Shown piece after piece: positions 6,908-12,467 of a DNA stretch of 14,959 nt. The DNA is from JAPLVB01 sp964353635 (GTDB lineage Archaea; Aenigmatarchaeota; Aenigmatarchaeia; QMZP01). The stretch is from positions 1 to 14,959 of the forward strand of contig CAYGVS010000026.1 in assembly GCA_964353635.1 (NCBI GenBank). The letters are read 5' to 3'. The notes below the pieces were generated by a model. That model saw only the letters and a list, made by a program, of their open reading frames with translations, was not told where the DNA came from and made no database searches. Every line of letters begins with the position of its first letter. Positions within the stretch are counted from its first letter, which is position 1. A program made the position numbers and the translations under genes.

Positions 6908-7011
6908 GCGTGGGTAGTCTAATGGTAGGACGCCACCTTGCCAAGGTGGCAATGCGGGACTTCCCAAACCTCAGAGTTTTGGAGGCGCGAATTCGATCCC
7001 CGCCCTACGCA
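6908..7011 (+). tRNA. tRNA-Gly (anticodon GCC) with an intron in the T arm
   Basis: Acceptor GCGTGGG (6908-6914) pairs with CCTACGC (7004-7010), with A73 at 7011. The D stem is GTC/GAC. The anticodon stem CCACC/GGTGG encloses TTGCCAA with anticodon GCC. The 5' half of the T stem, GCGGG (6954-6958), is separated from the T loop TTCGATC (6992-6998) and 3' half CCCGC (6999-7003) by 33 nt. With that piece removed the mature tRNA is 71 nt with a normal T arm. CCA is not encoded. A T run at about 7015-7021 may end transcription. Confidence 0.9.
6959..6991 (+). other. 33-nt intron in tRNA-Gly, at the T-stem/T-loop boundary
   Basis: The position is unambiguous, because only this removal restores GCGGG-TTCGATC-CCCGC. 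The intron folds on itself (CCAAAC against GTTTTGG, with CTTCC against GGAGG), leaving both ends near the base of a helix as expected for the bulge-helix-bulge recognised by the archaeal splicing endonuclease. The site, between nucleotides 53 and 54, is non-canonical. Confidence 0.82.
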
Positions 7012-7023
7012 TGCCCTTTTTTA

Positions 7024-7034
7024 CCAGCTATTTA
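7024..7034 (+). promoter_or_regulatory. Likely TATA box of the coiled-coil gene
   Basis: GCTATTTATAA lies about 45-50 nt before the ATG at 7078, giving a leader of about 20-25 nt. Confidence 0.4.
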
Positions 7035-7077
7035 TAAGAACGGAACCAATAATATCAATTATTAAGACGGGAATTCT

Positions 7078-7509
7078 ATGGCTGACGAAGACCTACAGAT
7101 GCCAGCTGCTCCAGAGCCGCCCAGGCGGCCTGCTGTTCGCAGGGAAAGGCTTCAACCATCAGAGTCAGAGGCGAAATCTCCTCCTCTTTTCATCAAGATT
7201 GACAAGTACAAGGACCTGGTCCAGAACCTGCAGAGACTCAAGTCTTACGCTCTAAGCCTTAGGGACGCGCTGGATGCCTTGGATGACATAGAGAAGGAGC
7301 TCAAGACAGGCATACAGATGACTCAAAAAGCGCTGGATGACTTCAATGCCATAATAGCAGTGCTTGATACCAAACTCATAAGGCTCTCGGAGGGAGAGGA
7401 TGGCGGCGAATTCGAGGAAGAGGCCCCGGAGCATATGGATGATTACATAAAGAACGTATACGACCAGATAGCCAAGATAAGGGATGACCTAAGGACCATT
7501 TCCCAGTGA
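7078..7509 (+). CDS. Conserved-looking coiled-coil protein of unknown function
   Basis: A 143-residue soluble protein. Residues 1-40 are Pro/Glu/Arg-rich and probably disordered. PLFIKIDKYKDLVQNLQRLK (about 36-55) begins a long helical region to about 103 with heptad-like hydrophobic spacing. An acidic stretch follows (EGEDGGEFEEEAPEH) and a final helix (YIKNVYDQIAKIRDDLRTI). I have the impression that proteins with this core motif recur in DPANN genomes, but I cannot name a function. No catalytic motif, signal peptide or membrane segment is visible. It lies alone between two tRNA genes. Codon use matches the housekeeping genes, which supports a native gene. Confidence 0.78.
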   Translation: MADEDLQMPAAPEPPRRPAVRRERLQPSESEAKSPPLFIKIDKYKDLVQNLQRLKSYALSLRDALDALDDIEKELKTGIQMTQKALDDFNAIIAVLDTKLIRLSEGEDGGEFEEEAPEHMDDYIKNVYDQIAKIRDDLRTISQ

Positions 7510-7626
7510 ATCTTTTTCTCTTGATGCCGCTTTGCCAGAAAAAACGCTTTTAATACACCTCATTATACTTATAGATTGTTGGCGATTTGCGGAGGTAGCG
7601 AAGTGGTCAAACGCGCAGGACTCAAG

Positions 7627-7641
7627 GATTCTGATAGAGAA
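7627..7641 (+). other. 15-nt intron of tRNA-Leu at position 37/38
   Basis: This is the canonical archaeal intron site, directly 3' of the anticodon. Removing it restores a 7-nt anticodon loop CTCAAGA between CAGGA and TCCTG. It is among the shortest sizes seen for archaeal tRNA introns. The surrounding GGATT and AATCC can pair, which complicates the exact boundary by a base. Confidence 0.8.
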
Positions 7642-7672
7642 ATCCTGTGGCTTAGTGCCTTCGTCGGTTCGA

Positions 7673-7800
7673 AACCTGACCCTTTTCGAAAATGGCTAGA
7701 AGGCGTTTTCTGACGCCTTCCTTCCAACGAGGAAAAGGCTAAGGCTCACCCAAAAGAAGGGAGTTACATAGACGGCTGAAAAGCGGCTGACTGTGCGAGA
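7673..7800 (+). other. 128-nt intron in the T loop of tRNA-Leu
   Basis: Exon ends TTCGA and GAAT share bases, so the cut can be placed in registers from 7671-7798 to 7674-7801. Every register removes 128 nt and gives the same mature sequence. The insert contains a perfect stem AAGGCGT/ACGCCTT with a 6-nt loop near 7697-7718 and further G+C-rich segments. There is no room for a homing endonuclease. Confidence 0.82.
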
Positions 7801-7817
7801 ATCCGGCCCTCCGCACC

Positions 7818-7835
7818 TTTATAAACCTTTAAATA
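7818..7835 (+). promoter_or_regulatory. TATA elements of the eL18-uL13-uS9 operon
   Basis: TTTATAAA (7818-7825) and TTTAAATA (7828-7835) follow the tRNA-Leu gene at once. The second predicts a start near 7860 and a leader of about 30 nt before the eL18 ATG. Confidence 0.5.
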
Positions 7836-7891
7836 CAAAGATTGCCAAAATCAAAACGGGATTTATTAACTATACAAGCGGAAGCGATTGC

Positions 7892-8245
7892 ATGAAGCTG
7901 CGGGACAAGAACCACCTGATGAAGAAGACAATGGAAGACCTGGCAAAGGCAGGGATAGAAACGCCTGTTTGGAAGGCTGTTGCAAAAGGCCTTAACAGGC
8001 CGCGAAGGAAAAGACATGAAGTCAGCCTCATTAGGATTGAAAAGTTCGCGGTAGAGAAGGATATCGTAGTTGTCCCTGGAGTGGTGCTGGGGAATGGTGA
8101 GATAAAGAAGCAGGTTACAGTTGCTGCTGCCAGGTTCTCGGCTGATGCGAAGAAGAAGATCGAGAAGGCTGGAGGCAAATGCATGCTTATAGAGGAGCTC
8201 ATTGCAAAGAAGCCGGATGCTGACAAGATAAGGATTCTGGCGTAG
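7892..8245 (+). CDS. rpl18e: Ribosomal protein eL18
   Basis: Large-subunit protein, 117 residues, normal for archaea. It starts MKLRDKNHLMKKTMEDLAKA and contains WKAVAKGLNRPRRKRHEV and VVVPGVVLGNGEIKKQVTVAA, both typical of the family. The frame is open upstream to 7793, but that stretch is tRNA-Leu sequence, so the ATG at 7892 is the start. It leads the common archaeal order eL18-uL13-uS9. Confidence 0.96.
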   Translation: MKLRDKNHLMKKTMEDLAKAGIETPVWKAVAKGLNRPRRKRHEVSLIRIEKFAVEKDIVVVPGVVLGNGEIKKQVTVAAARFSADAKKKIEKAGGKCMLIEELIAKKPDADKIRILA

Positions 8246-8247
8246 AG

Positions 8248-8685
8248 ATGATGGGTATGGAAAGGGAGAATATATTCATTGACGCGACCAACCAGGTCGC
8301 AGGAAGGCTTGCCTCAAGGGCAGCCAAGGAAGCGCTAAACGGGAAAATCGTCCTTGTCTTCAATGCAGAGAAGGCTGTGATATCCGGCAACCCACCCCAT
8401 GTCATTAAGAAGTATTTCGAGAAGGTCAGCAGGGGGGACCCGTTCAACGGCCCGTTCTACCCCAAGATGCCTGACCGCATGCTCAAGCGCATAATACGGG
8501 GCATGCTCCCCCACAGGAAGGCCGGGGGCAAGGAGGCCCTCAAGCGCATAAAGGTTTATAATTCAGTTCCTGAAGAATTCTCAAAGCATAAGCTCATTTC
8601 CTTTGGGGATGAAGGAAGCCTGCCAAAATTCATCACCCTTGACAAGCTCTCGCAAAGGCTGGGAGCAAAAAGGGTATGGGCGTAA
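8248..8685 (+). CDS. rpl13: Ribosomal protein uL13
   Basis: Large-subunit protein, up to 145 residues. Seen: FIDATNQVAGRLASRAAKEAL, VFNAEKAVISGNP, KMPDRMLKRIIRGMLPHRKAGG and VYNSVPEEF, all family features. The start could be the first, second or fourth codon (ATG at 8248, 8251 or 8257). GATGGG before 8257 could act as a weak ribosome binding site, and the family usually begins only a few residues before the IDA segment. It starts 2 nt after the eL18 stop. Confidence 0.95.
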   Translation: MMGMERENIFIDATNQVAGRLASRAAKEALNGKIVLVFNAEKAVISGNPPHVIKKYFEKVSRGDPFNGPFYPKMPDRMLKRIIRGMLPHRKAGGKEALKRIKVYNSVPEEFSKHKLISFGDEGSLPKFITLDKLSQRLGAKRVWA

Positions 8686-8694
8686 AGGTGCATT

Positions 8695-9306
8695 ATGACA
8701 ACAGCCAAAAAGCCCGAAGCGGACAAGAAGGAAGCAAAGTCCTCCAAGGAAAGGGTCAAGAAGCTCATAGAAGAGAAGATGGAGAAGATAAGGAGCCAGG
8801 AAGGCGAGGCCAAGCCGCCGGCTGATGAACATAAGACAAAGGCTGCCAAAAAGGATGAGGAAGCGTCTCCCCATGCCAAGCGGGAGAAGCAGCCCAAGCC
8901 GCTCCCGACCTCTGCACTGGTCACTGGGAAAAGAAAAAGGGCTGTAGCAAGAGCTCATTTCAAGCAGGGAAAGGGATCTGTAAAGGTGAACTCCATCCCG
9001 CTTGAGCTTATCAGGCCTGAGATGCTCAGGCTCAAGATGATGGAGCCTCTCATGCTTGTGGGAGATGAATGGAAGAGGTTTGATGTCCGGGTCACTGTTG
9101 AGGGAGGAGGCCCTTCAGGCCAGGCTGATGCTGTCAGGCAGGCGCTGGCGAGAGGGCTTTCGGAGTTGCTCGGAGAGGATGCCAAGAAAGCATTCCTTTC
9201 ATACGACAGGAACCTAATGGTTTACGATTCTAGGAGGACAGAGCCTCACAAGCCCCCGCACTCGTCATGGGGACCAAGAAGGTACAAGCAACGTTCGAAG
9301 AGATAA
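8695..9306 (+). CDS. rps9: Ribosomal protein uS9 with a long charged N-terminal extension
   Basis: Small-subunit protein whose C-terminal tail reaches the P-site tRNA. The uS9 domain begins near residue 72 (LVTGKRKRAVARAHFKQG) and continues through VEGGGPSGQADAVRQALARGL and LSYDRNLMVYDSRRTEPHKP to the basic end RRYKQRSKR. The first about 70 residues are almost only Lys, Glu, Ala, Asp and Pro, low in complexity, and are not part of the usual uS9 of about 130-135 residues. The extension is in frame with no internal start that fits the domain better. rpoN and rpoK, which often follow in archaea, are absent here. Confidence 0.95.
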   Translation: MTTAKKPEADKKEAKSSKERVKKLIEEKMEKIRSQEGEAKPPADEHKTKAAKKDEEASPHAKREKQPKPLPTSALVTGKRKRAVARAHFKQGKGSVKVNSIPLELIRPEMLRLKMMEPLMLVGDEWKRFDVRVTVEGGGPSGQADAVRQALARGLSELLGEDAKKAFLSYDRNLMVYDSRRTEPHKPPHSSWGPRRYKQRSKR

Positions 9307-9315
9307 TTATGGATT

Positions 9316-9345
9316 GACGACTTGATTCAATCTGCAAAGGTCGTC
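9316..9345 (+). terminator. Possible hairpin after uS9
   Basis: GACGAC (9316-9321) and GTCGTC (9340-9345) form a perfect 6-bp stem, followed by TTCAT. A competing stem uses GATTGA and TCAATC in the same region. This could end or pause the uS9 transcript before the uS10 promoter (A/T-rich stretch at about 9350-9366). Confidence 0.3.
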
Positions 9346-9381
9346 TTCATATAATTAATAAATATAGCAGGTAGTGATGGC

Positions 9382-9717
9382 ATGGAATATGCTCGGATAA
9401 AGCTCGCTGGAAGAAGCATAGAGGAGATAAACCAGATATGCGAGGAGATAAAGGAGATAGCGAAGAAGCACGGGGTTTCCATACGCGGGCCCATACCCCT
9501 CCCCACAAGGAAGCTGAGGGTCACCACGCTCAAGACGCCATGCGGCGACGGCACAGGCCATGGCAATGCCACCTGGGACAGGTGGGAGATGAGGATTCAC
9601 AGGAGAATTGTGGACATAGGCTCTAACGAGCGTGCTTTGAGGCAGGTTGTAAGGATTCCTATACCGGAGGGCGTGAAGATAGATATAGAACTCAAAGAGA
9701 AGTACGAGCACCACTGA
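9382..9717 (+). CDS. rps10: Ribosomal protein uS10
   Basis: Small-subunit protein, 111 residues, close to the archaeal norm. It has RIKLAGRSIEEINQICEEIK, the long loop GPIPLPTRKLRVTTLKTPCG that enters the subunit, and MRIHRRIVDIGSNERALRQV. In many archaea it follows the gene for aEF1A, which is not here. TATAATTAATAAATATAG upstream suggests its own promoter. Confidence 0.96.
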   Translation: MEYARIKLAGRSIEEINQICEEIKEIAKKHGVSIRGPIPLPTRKLRVTTLKTPCGDGTGHGNATWDRWEMRIHRRIVDIGSNERALRQVVRIPIPEGVKIDIELKEKYEHH

Positions 9718-9810
9718 TTCCTAATCATAAGTTTATTTTAATTATTGAACCTCTTGCCACCATTAAAAGTTATCGAAAGTTTTAAATATTTTATTATTCA
9801 ATAATTCAAA

Positions 9811-10053
9811 ATGCCAGAAAATCTAAAAAGTGTGACGAGATTAGAAAGAGAATATGGAGAGAATTTTAACAAATACAAGGCGTATATTAATGATTCTTTG
9901 ATTGGTGACATAGTAGTTGAATATTTAGGTAAAGAACCTCAAGCAGCACGAAAGAAAGCAATTGATTTGGAGAAGTTGTTACATGGAGAATTAGCTCAGA
10001 TTGAAGTGAAAAGAGGTAATAGTTGGAATGTATTTCTGGCAAAAATATCATAG
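9811..10053 (+). CDS. Small A+T-rich orphan gene
   Basis: I do not recognise this 80-residue protein. TTTTAAATATTTTA at about 9779-9793 gives a TATA box roughly 25 nt before the ATG, so a leaderless message is plausible. The product is soluble and charged, with a mixed strand/helix pattern (YKAYINDSLIGDIVVEYLG, then a basic helix around KKAIDLEKLLHGE, then QIEVKRGNSWNVFLAKI). Codon use is strongly A/T-biased, unlike uS10 next door and like the gene at 2382-2933. This suggests a transferred or fast-evolving gene. Confidence 0.6.
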   Translation: MPENLKSVTRLEREYGENFNKYKAYINDSLIGDIVVEYLGKEPQAARKKAIDLEKLLHGELAQIEVKRGNSWNVFLAKIS

Positions 10054-10115
10054 TAAACATAATTTCTGCTAAGCGCATATGAAAGCACAAGATGATTTCA
10101 GCTGTTCTGTCCCTC

Positions 10116-10136
10116 AACCACTCCAATTTAGTGGTT
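10116..10136 (+). terminator. Hairpin downstream of the orphan gene
   Basis: AACCACT pairs perfectly with AGTGGTT across a 7-nt loop. No clear T run follows. It may end the upstream transcript or belong to the upstream control region of the structured RNA. Confidence 0.3.
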
Positions 10137-10164
10137 CGTCTATTGTGGTAAGGGGCACAGTAGT

Positions 10165-10172
10165 TTTATAAA
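10165..10172 (+). promoter_or_regulatory. TATA box of the structured RNA region
   Basis: TTTATAAA is a consensus archaeal TATA box. Transcription would start near 10195, just where the stem-rich stretch begins, and no protein-coding gene follows. Confidence 0.55.
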
Positions 10173-10195
10173 CACTCCTGAGAATTATTTATCAT

Positions 10196-10740
10196 GAAAA
10201 TAGCTGCTGGCCATATTTCAGCGAATTCTATGGCAGTTAGGTCAGCAGTTAATACAGTGTTTAACGGACTCTATCCCACATTTTCCATTAAGTGCGGATG
10301 CACATGGGAATAAGTCGGGATGATTCCGCTTTCAATCTTCTGGATGACCGACATCCTCTATCCGGCCTGAATTTCATTGGATTGTCAGTTTGAAGGCGGC
10401 TGCATTTCCGCCTGTGTTCTTGTCTGATGATGCAAACCGCCTTCATTCGCAAACAGAGGTCCGGCCAAGCGGGACCCAAGCTCATGGAGCGTAATCCATT
10501 AAAGGACAGGACGTGTCTGCTGATGTGTCCTTCCGCCAAGACCTATCTCGTATCAGGCAATTCGCCTGAGACGCAGTATCCGGCCTTCCGACTCTGGCCG
10601 GAGTTGGTCAATATATGGCGTTCTACTTCCCGGACCTCAACCCGACCCTGATAAAATTAACAGGGCAATGTTAATTTCCTGATTGACGGCTTATTCGCAT
10701 CATTAATCGCCAAAACCGGTAATTAAGTGAAGCCGTCTTT
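10196..10740 (+). ncRNA. Structured noncoding RNA, possibly RNase P RNA
   Basis: There is no credible reading frame here, but the stretch is dense in perfect stems: CTGCTG/CAGCAG with GCCATA/TATGGC inside it (10204-10250); GGATG/CATCC (10342-10356); TGAAGGCGG/CCGCCTTCA (10391-10399 with 10437-10445); GGTCC/GGACC (10458-10476); AAGGACA/TGTCCTT (10502-10532); TCAGGC/GCCTGA (10553-10569); CCGGCC/GGCCGG (10580-10601); AAATTAAC/GTTAATTT (10654-10677). A long-range 10-bp helix joins GAATAAGTCG (10308-10317) to CGGCTTATTC (10687-10696). RNase P RNA would have this layout: a P3-like hairpin (CCAT-GTGC/GCAC-ATGG, 10285-10307) leading into a CR-I-like GGAATAAGTC, closed by a CR-V-like GGCTTA. The expected ACAGAA before CR-V and clear CR-II to CR-IV blocks are not seen, so that identity is weak (about 0.3). 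No SRP helix 8 signature was found. Confidence 0.55.
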
Positions 10741-10773
10741 CCGGTGGGATAACGTTGAATTTGCTCTCCGGGG

Positions 10774-10780
10774 TTTAAAT
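10774..10780 (+). promoter_or_regulatory. TATA box of the six-cysteine protein gene
   Basis: TTTAAAT lies about 45 nt before the ATG at 10822, placing the transcription start near 10803. Confidence 0.4.
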
Positions 10781-10821
10781 GCTTTCTCCCGGGCAGAATA
10801 AACTTTGGATTGGTGATTATT

Positions 10822-10962
10822 ATGGTAGGGATAAGATTGCTGGGAAAGAGAATAGACATAACATGCACTCCTGAGGACTGCTACCTGTGCTCGCACCTTT
10901 CACAGTGCAAGCTGGGTGTGCCCCTCACGTGTAATGATTCGTGCTTCATAAGAAGGATGTAG
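10822..10962 (+). CDS. 46-residue six-cysteine protein
   Basis: I do not recognise a family. The product has cysteines at 15, 20, 23, 29, 37 and 41 plus His25 and no other notable motif: DITCTPEDCYLCSHLSQC is followed by a second cysteine pair in TCNDSC. The spacing suggests a metal or disulfide-bonded mini-domain; without a signal peptide a zinc or Fe-S site is more likely than disulfides. Support for a real gene comes from GGTGAT about 5 nt before the ATG, a TATA box at 10774, G/C-ending codons like the housekeeping genes, and a terminator-like hairpin after it. Confidence 0.62.
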   Translation: MVGIRLLGKRIDITCTPEDCYLCSHLSQCKLGVPLTCNDSCFIRRM

Positions 10963-10981
10963 GCCTCAGGCGCTCTTGAAG

Positions 10982-11006
10982 CAGGCGGACTGCCGCCTGT
11001 TTCTTT
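10982..11006. terminator. Terminator-like hairpin between convergent genes
   Basis: CAGGCGG and CCGCCTG form a perfect 7-bp stem around ACTG, followed by TTTCTTT on the plus strand. It sits between the six-cysteine gene and the prefoldin gene, which converge. Confidence 0.5.
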
Positions 11007-11012
11007 CAATAA

Positions 11013-11456
11013 TCAGGCTTTTGGCTTCCTGTCATGGGACCTGGCCTTTTCTGACTCCTGTGAAGCCTTCTCTATCTCGGACACAAGGGAATTCATGCTC
11101 GAGGATATGCTGACCATCTCTCCCTGCAGGTCCAGAGCGAGCTTCTCTATCTCCTTCTTCTTGCCTTGGATAAGCTGCCTGGCAGATTCCGCGTCCTTGT
11201 CCAGCAGCATTCCGGCCCCTATTTCCGCCAGAATCTTCTTATCGGTAACCCTGCCGTATGTGAAAATTCCGCTCCCCAACGGGACCAATATCTCGTTCTT
11301 CTCCTTAAGCTTATCCACATCCTCCAGCGCCTGGAGCGTGAGGTCAAGCTCAGCATACCTCTTGTCTATGAGCATGGCGTTCTGTGAAAGCTCCTCCAGT
11401 TGCCTCTGCATGAGCTGGTACAATATCGCCTTTTCCTGAAGTTCTTTCTGTTCCAT
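11013..11456 (-). CDS. pfdA: Prefoldin alpha subunit
   Basis: Subunit of the hexameric chaperone that hands unfolded proteins to the thermosome. The 147-residue product has two long coiled-coil helices (about 1-55 and 95-135) around a beta-hairpin core with ILVPLGSGIFTYGRV and the conserved AEIGAGMLLDKDAESA segment, the alpha-class pattern. The C terminus is a charged tail (SHDRKPKA). It lies 17 nt after the Pth2 stop on the same strand and is probably co-transcribed with it. Confidence 0.93.
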   Translation of the reverse strand: MEQKELQEKAILYQLMQRQLEELSQNAMLIDKRYAELDLTLQALEDVDKLKEKNEILVPLGSGIFTYGRVTDKKILAEIGAGMLLDKDAESARQLIQGKKKEIEKLALDLQGEMVSISSSMNSLVSEIEKASQESEKARSHDRKPKA

Positions 11457-11473
11457 GAAATCTCCTCTTTTGT

Positions 11474-11815
11474 TTATAGCATTTTGAGGCTTCCTGTCAC
11501 CTTGTCAATCATATCCTCATCCGCAGGCCCTATCCCAAGGGCTGTCACTGTCCCTGGCTCCAGCCGGGTCTTGCCAGCATCCCTTATCAGGGAGCATGGA
11601 AGCTTTAGCGCCTTGGCTTTCTTTTGCAGGTCAAGCAGCTCCCTAAGCCCTGAGGCCTTCACGACGACTTTCTTTGAGCCCTCTGCTTCCCAGGCTTCCC
11701 GGACATCAGGGCTGGATATCTTATATGAGCTGAGGGATGCATGAGCCACCTGGACAGCCAGCTTGCCTTTGTCCAGCCTGAGGTCCTGCCTAACAGCAAT
11801 GACCTGCTTGTGCAT
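11474..11815 (-). CDS. pth2: Peptidyl-tRNA hydrolase 2
   Basis: Releases peptides from tRNAs that fall off the ribosome. The 113-residue protein matches archaeal Pth2 length, with the N-terminal QVIAVRQDLRLDKGKLAVQVAHAS, VVKASGLRELLDLQKKA, and the closing PCSLIRDAGKTRLEPGTVTALGIGP. The frame is open 44 codons further upstream, but that part does not look like Pth2 and crosses the promoter, so the ATG at 11815 is the start. ATATTTAAGT on the minus strand (11861-11870) places transcription start about 25 nt before it. Confidence 0.95.
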   Translation of the reverse strand: MHKQVIAVRQDLRLDKGKLAVQVAHASLSSYKISSPDVREAWEAEGSKKVVVKASGLRELLDLQKKAKALKLPCSLIRDAGKTRLEPGTVTALGIGPADEDMIDKVTGSLKML

Positions 11816-11952
11816 ATTCTGACCTGCCGCATTTCCCTTTATCCAGTTTTGTTTGTGTGGACTTAAATATGGAGGGAAAGATAGAAACGAATAAAAAGAG
11901 TAATGGGGAAACTCCCCCATCATTAACAAATTAATACAAAAGGGCAAACCAC

Positions 11953-12405
11953 TTAACTCACGGTGCCTGTCACCTTGCCAGCGCTCGTGAAAGCGAGGTT
12001 GGTGTCAAGGTTCATGTAGGAAATTACTACGTCAATCGAGTATGAAGATCCTGCCGCTGCTGTCGGTAGCCCTGTTATTATGTATGTTTTTGCGCTTCCC
12101 GGTCCGATTGTGTTGCTTGCGTTGGAGTTGGTTGCAGGTGTACCGGCGTATGTTGCCTGAACCTGCGTAATGTTGATGTTGGCTCCGGCCATGTTCTTAA
12201 GCTGAAGCGTGAGCTGGCCACCGCTTGTGAACTGCCATCCGCCTGAGGGTATCTGGAAGCCCTGGAAACCTATGGCTGTCTGTTGGGTGTAGGTCGCCGG
12301 GTTGAATACTCCCAAGGCGAAAAGCGCTGCTGCCACTATTATCACTATCAGTATTGCCCATCCGTATGTCATCAGATATTCCATTGCTGACTGCGCTTTC
12401 TTCAT
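11953..12405 (-). CDS. Type IV pilin-like protein, copy 1
   Basis: A 150-residue secreted pilus subunit. The N terminus MKKAQSAMEYLMTYGWAI is a class III signal peptide: a short basic lead, then QSAME with glutamate at +5 if cut before Gln5, then a hydrophobic helix (about 12-33) that packs the filament core. The mature C-terminal part is rich in Thr, Gly, Asn and Ala, as in archaeal adhesive pilins. AAAGGA lies about 6 nt before the ATG and a TATA box (TTTATATA on the minus strand, 12435-12442) about 33 nt before it, so it has its own promoter. Its first 217 nt are identical to copy 2. Confidence 0.92.
   Translation of the reverse strand: MKKAQSAMEYLMTYGWAILIVIIVAAALFALGVFNPATYTQQTAIGFQGFQIPSGGWQFTSGGQLTLQLKNMAGANINITQVQATYAGTPATNSNASNTIGPGSAKTYIITGLPTAAAGSSYSIDVVISYMNLDTNLAFTSAGKVTGTVS
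12189..12405 (-). repeat. 217-nt identical block, pilin copy 1
   Basis: From the start codon to codon 72 this is base-for-base identical to 12707-12923, including all synonymous positions. Identity ends exactly at the start codon on one side and fades after the KNM codons on the other. Confidence 0.95.
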
Positions 12406-12434
12406 ATTAATCCTTTAATTATTGGTTCAACCGC

Positions 12435-12442
12435 TATATAAA
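12435..12442 (-). promoter_or_regulatory. TATA box of pilin copy 1
   Basis: TTTATATA on the minus strand, about 33 nt before the ATG at 12405, predicts a leader of about 8 nt. Confidence 0.5.
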
Positions 12443-12467
12443 CATTATTAAGCGGCGGCCGCGGCTT

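Larger units (their letters stand above)
7589..7815 (+). tRNA. tRNA-Leu (anticodon CAA) with two introns
   Basis: Acceptor GCGGAGG (7589-7595) pairs with CCTCCGC (7808-7814), A73 at 7815. The D stem is GCG/CGC with an AAGTGGTCAAA-type loop. The anticodon stem CAGGA (7616-7620) pairs with TCCTG (7643-7647). The long variable arm has GGC/GCC (7649-7651 and 7657-7659), as expected for a class II tRNA. The T stem is GTCGG (7663-7667) with CCGGC (7803-7807). Removing a 15-nt piece after the anticodon and a 128-nt piece in the T loop gives an 84-nt tRNA with T loop TTCGAAT. Only CC, not CCA, follows A73, so CCA is added after transcription. Confidence 0.9.

Noticed and set aside
7793..7891. Longer reading frame for eL18 starting at 7793
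   Set aside because: This stretch is the 3' end of tRNA-Leu followed by TATA boxes.
10400..10450. C/D box small RNA around CTGATGATG
   Set aside because: The C box would need a purine before TGATGA and no properly spaced D box follows; the bases fit better in the 9-bp stem 10391-10445.
10457..10475. tRNA-like GCCAAGCGG segment
   Set aside because: It resembles a Leu/Ser D arm, but no acceptor, anticodon or T arm can be placed around it.
10288..10651. Open frames on both strands within the structured RNA region
   Set aside because: They overlap each other, lack ribosome binding sites, have odd residue composition and are explained by stem-forming G+C-rich sequence.
10196..10740. SRP (7S) RNA
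   Set aside because: The conserved helix 8 tetraloop and asymmetric loop sequences were not found on either strand.
11816..11947. N-terminal extension of Pth2 by 44 residues
   Set aside because: The segment holds the TATA box and leader and has no Pth2 character; the family starts at the QVIAVRQDL segment.
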